DNA from: JBBRTJ01 sp038244535
GTDB lineage: Bacteria; Actinomycetota; Acidimicrobiia; Acidimicrobiales; Ilumatobacteraceae
Assembly: GCA_038244535.1 (NCBI GenBank)
Contig: JBBRTJ010000132.1
Span: 1-7,391, forward strand
Direction: 5' to 3'
DNA length: 7,391 nt
The notes under the pieces were generated by a model, which was given only the letters and a program-made list of their open reading frames with translations, did not search any database and was not told the origin of the DNA. Each line of letters begins with the position of its first letter. Positions within the stretch are counted from its first letter, which is position 1. The position numbers were made by a program, and so were the translations under genes. Below are positions 5,975 to 7,391 of the stretch, piece after piece.

Positions 5975-6077
5975 CTCAGCCACTAGCCAGCACCGACTCG
6001 ACGAGAGGCGACATGGCAACTGGCGTTGGACCTGGGCTCGCCCTGGCCGGCGATGGGCCATGAACTCCAAAGACCCT

Positions 6078-6091
6078 CCGAGCATGCTCGG
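6078..6091 (+). promoter_or_regulatory. 14-base perfect palindrome abutting the alaS -10 box, putative operator
   Basis: CCGAGCATGCTCGG is its own reverse complement across all 14 bases, centred between 6084 and 6085. Its last base touches the first base of the putative -10 box (6092-6097). It therefore fills the downstream part of the promoter spacer, a position where a bound protein would block RNA polymerase. In E. coli, AlaRS represses its own gene by binding a palindrome that flanks the alaS start point. Whether this site works that way, or binds another dimeric regulator, is not shown by the sequence. Confidence 0.5.
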
Positions 6092-6097
6092 TAAGCT
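6092..6097 (+). promoter_or_regulatory. Putative -10 box of a leaderless alaS promoter
   Basis: TAAGCT fits TANNNT and ends 9 bases before the alaS ATG, the same spacing as at hisS. Both boxes sit in the shared context CGGTANNCT (here CGGTAAGCT at 6089-6097, at hisS CGGTAGCCT at 824-832). No ribosome binding site lies between box and ATG. I see no convincing -35 hexamer; the region about 17 bases upstream reads AAAGAC. Confidence 0.55.
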
Positions 6098-6106
6098 GGG
6101 CCGACC

Positions 6107-7391
6107 ATGTCGCCCACTCCGCTCTCCGCCGACCAGTTGCGCGCCGCGTTCACGGGGTTCTTCTCCAGCCGGGACCACAGCGTGGTGCCGTCCGCCAGCC
6201 TGATCCCGCACGACCCCACCGTGCTGTTCACGGTGGCGGGCATGGTGCCGTTCAAGCCGTACTTCACCGGTGACGAGACGGCCCCTTACCGCCGCGCCAC
6301 CAGCGTGCAGAAGTGTGCCCGGGCGGGGGGCAAGCACAACGACCTCGACGAGGTCGGCCGCACCACGCGCCACTTGGTGTTCTTCGAGATGCTGGGCAAC
6401 TTCAGCTTCGGCGACTACTTCAAGGCCGATGCCATCCCGTGGAGCTGGGAGCTCGTCACCGAGGTGTTCGGCTTCGACGGCGATCGCCTCTGGATCACCG
6501 TGCACGAGAGCGACGACGAGGCCGAGCAGATCTGGCACGACGTCGTCGGTGTGCCCATGGAGCGGATCCAGCGCCTGGGCGACGCCGACAACTTCTGGCA
6601 GATGGGTGACACCGGCCCGTGCGGGCCGTGCAGCGAGATCCACCTCGACCGTGGACCGGGCTTCGGTCCCGACGGCGGCCCGCTCCACGACCCGCAGGGC
6701 GACCGCTTCATGGAGTTCTGGAACCTGGTCTTCATGCAGTACAACCAGGCGCCCGACGGCACCCGCACCCCGCTGCCCAAGCCGTCCATCGACACCGGTG
6801 CCGGTCTCGAGCGCATCCTGGCCCTGGTCCAGGGCGTCGAGTCCGTCTGGGAGACCGACGTGCTCCTGCCGCTGGTCGAGGCGGCAGCATCCACCACCGG
6901 TGCCCGCTACGTCCCGGGCGATTACGACGATCGCGCCAGCTTCAGCCTTCGGGTCCTGGCCGAGCACGCTCGCGCCGGCACCATGCTCGTGGCCGACGGG
7001 GTGTTCCCCTCCAACGAGGGCCGCGGCTACGTGCTGCGCCGGATCCTGCGCCGGGCCGTGCGCCACGCGTACCTGCTCGGCGCCGACCACCTCGTGCTCC
7101 CCGGTCTGGTCGAGCAGGCGATCGACACGATGGGCGTCGCCTACCCCGACCTCGTGAAGCAGCGCGACTTCCTCACCGGCGTCATCACCCGTGAAGAGGA
7201 GCGCTTCCGGCGGACCCTCAAGCACGGGCTCGGCCTGCTCGACGCCGAGCTGGTCACCGTTGGCCGGGGAGGCACCGTCACCGGTTCGGCTGCCTTCAAG
7301 CTGCACGACACGTTCGGCTTCCCGCTCGAGCTGACCGAGGAGATCAGCGGTGAGCGCGGCGTCGGCGTTGACACCGCCGGGTTCGACACCG
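6107..7391 (+). CDS. alaS: Alanyl-tRNA synthetase, N-terminal 428 residues (cut by window end)
   Basis: Class II synthetase that charges tRNA-Ala, and normally also clears Ser/Gly mischarging. The visible part is the catalytic domain and the start of the tRNA-recognition region; the editing and C-Ala domains lie beyond the window. Motif 1 lies around 'SLIPHDPTVLFTVAGMVPF' (31-49). It is followed by 'SVQKCARAGGKHNDLDEVG' (66-84) and motif 2 'FFEMLGNFSFGDYFK' (92-106). Later come 'DTGPCGPCSEI' (168-178), 'FMEFWNLVFMQYNQ' (201-214), 'SIDTGAGLERI' (227-237) and motif 3 'NEGRGYVLRRILRRAVRH' (303-320). The final 'KLHDTFGFPLELTEEI' is also family-typical. The start is forced by an in-frame TAA at 6092-6094 with no other start codon between. 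There is no ribosome binding site, and the message is probably leaderless. The gene seems to be transcribed on its own, separate from the operon upstream. Confidence 0.97.
   Translation, partial: MSPTPLSADQLRAAFTGFFSSRDHSVVPSASLIPHDPTVLFTVAGMVPFKPYFTGDETAPYRRATSVQKCARAGGKHNDLDEVGRTTRHLVFFEMLGNFSFGDYFKADAIPWSWELVTEVFGFDGDRLWITVHESDDEAEQIWHDVVGVPMERIQRLGDADNFWQMGDTGPCGPCSEIHLDRGPGFGPDGGPLHDPQGDRFMEFWNLVFMQYNQAPDGTRTPLPKPSIDTGAGLERILALVQGVESVWETDVLLPLVEAAASTTGARYVPGDYDDRASFSLRVLAEHARAGTMLVADGVFPSNEGRGYVLRRILRRAVRHAYLLGADHLVLPGLVEQAIDTMGVAYPDLVKQRDFLTGVITREEERFRRTLKHGLGLLDAELVTVGRGGTVTGSAAFKLHDTFGFPLELTEEISGERGVGVDTAGFDT

Noticed and set aside
5928..6106. T-box riboswitch or tRNA gene in the gap before alaS
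   Set aside because: No T-box consensus, no specifier-like loop and no cloverleaf can be drawn. The gap is short and the structures seen are two simple hairpins and a palindrome.
5651..7306. A 551-codon open frame on the minus strand opposite alaS and the DUF6167-like gene
   Set aside because: It spans two genes and an intergenic gap, shows no family motif, and is explained by codon bias of the plus-strand genes.

Overview
The window is high-GC DNA whose genes use mostly G/C third positions. Its gene order is hisS, aspS, rarA, a DUF948-like gene, a DUF6167-like gene, then alaS, which points to an actinobacterium. The alanyl-tRNA synthetase combines an actinobacterial-looking 'AGMVPFKPYF' stretch with an intact 'KHNDLDEVG' segment, and the hisS and alaS promoters look leaderless. 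I lean towards class Acidimicrobiia, as an inference from remembered family patterns rather than a search.

Layout. Bases 1-167 are the last 54 codons of a LuxR-type response regulator. Bases 133 to about 600, read on the minus strand, hold the decayed 3' part of a flavoprotein gene (fumarate-reductase / FAD-binding dehydrogenase type). It carries an in-frame amber codon and two apparent frameshifts. Bases 600-826 hold nothing I can assign. From 842 a plus-strand operon runs hisS (842-2095), aspS (2092-3822), rarA (3839-5134), a DUF948-like membrane protein (5131-5559) and a DUF6167-like membrane protein (5556-5927). Three of its four junctions are 4-base ATGA overlaps. A 179-base gap follows with two perfect hairpins, a 14-base palindrome and a -10 box. 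It leads into alaS (6107 to the window end, incomplete).

How the genes fit together. Three aminoacyl-tRNA synthetases (His, Asp, Ala) supply translation. RarA is a replication-fork and recombination AAA+ ATPase, and it is translationally tied to two small single-pass membrane proteins of unknown role. The AspRS has features of the non-discriminating type, which would imply that Asn-tRNA is made indirectly through GatCAB.

Most of the window is ordinary conserved housekeeping DNA, and I see no wholly new system. The best leads are the palindrome abutting the alaS -10 box (AlaRS autoregulation is known in E. coli), the matching leaderless promoters of hisS and alaS, the flavoenzyme pseudogene, and a six-codon micro-ORF bridging aspS and rarA.
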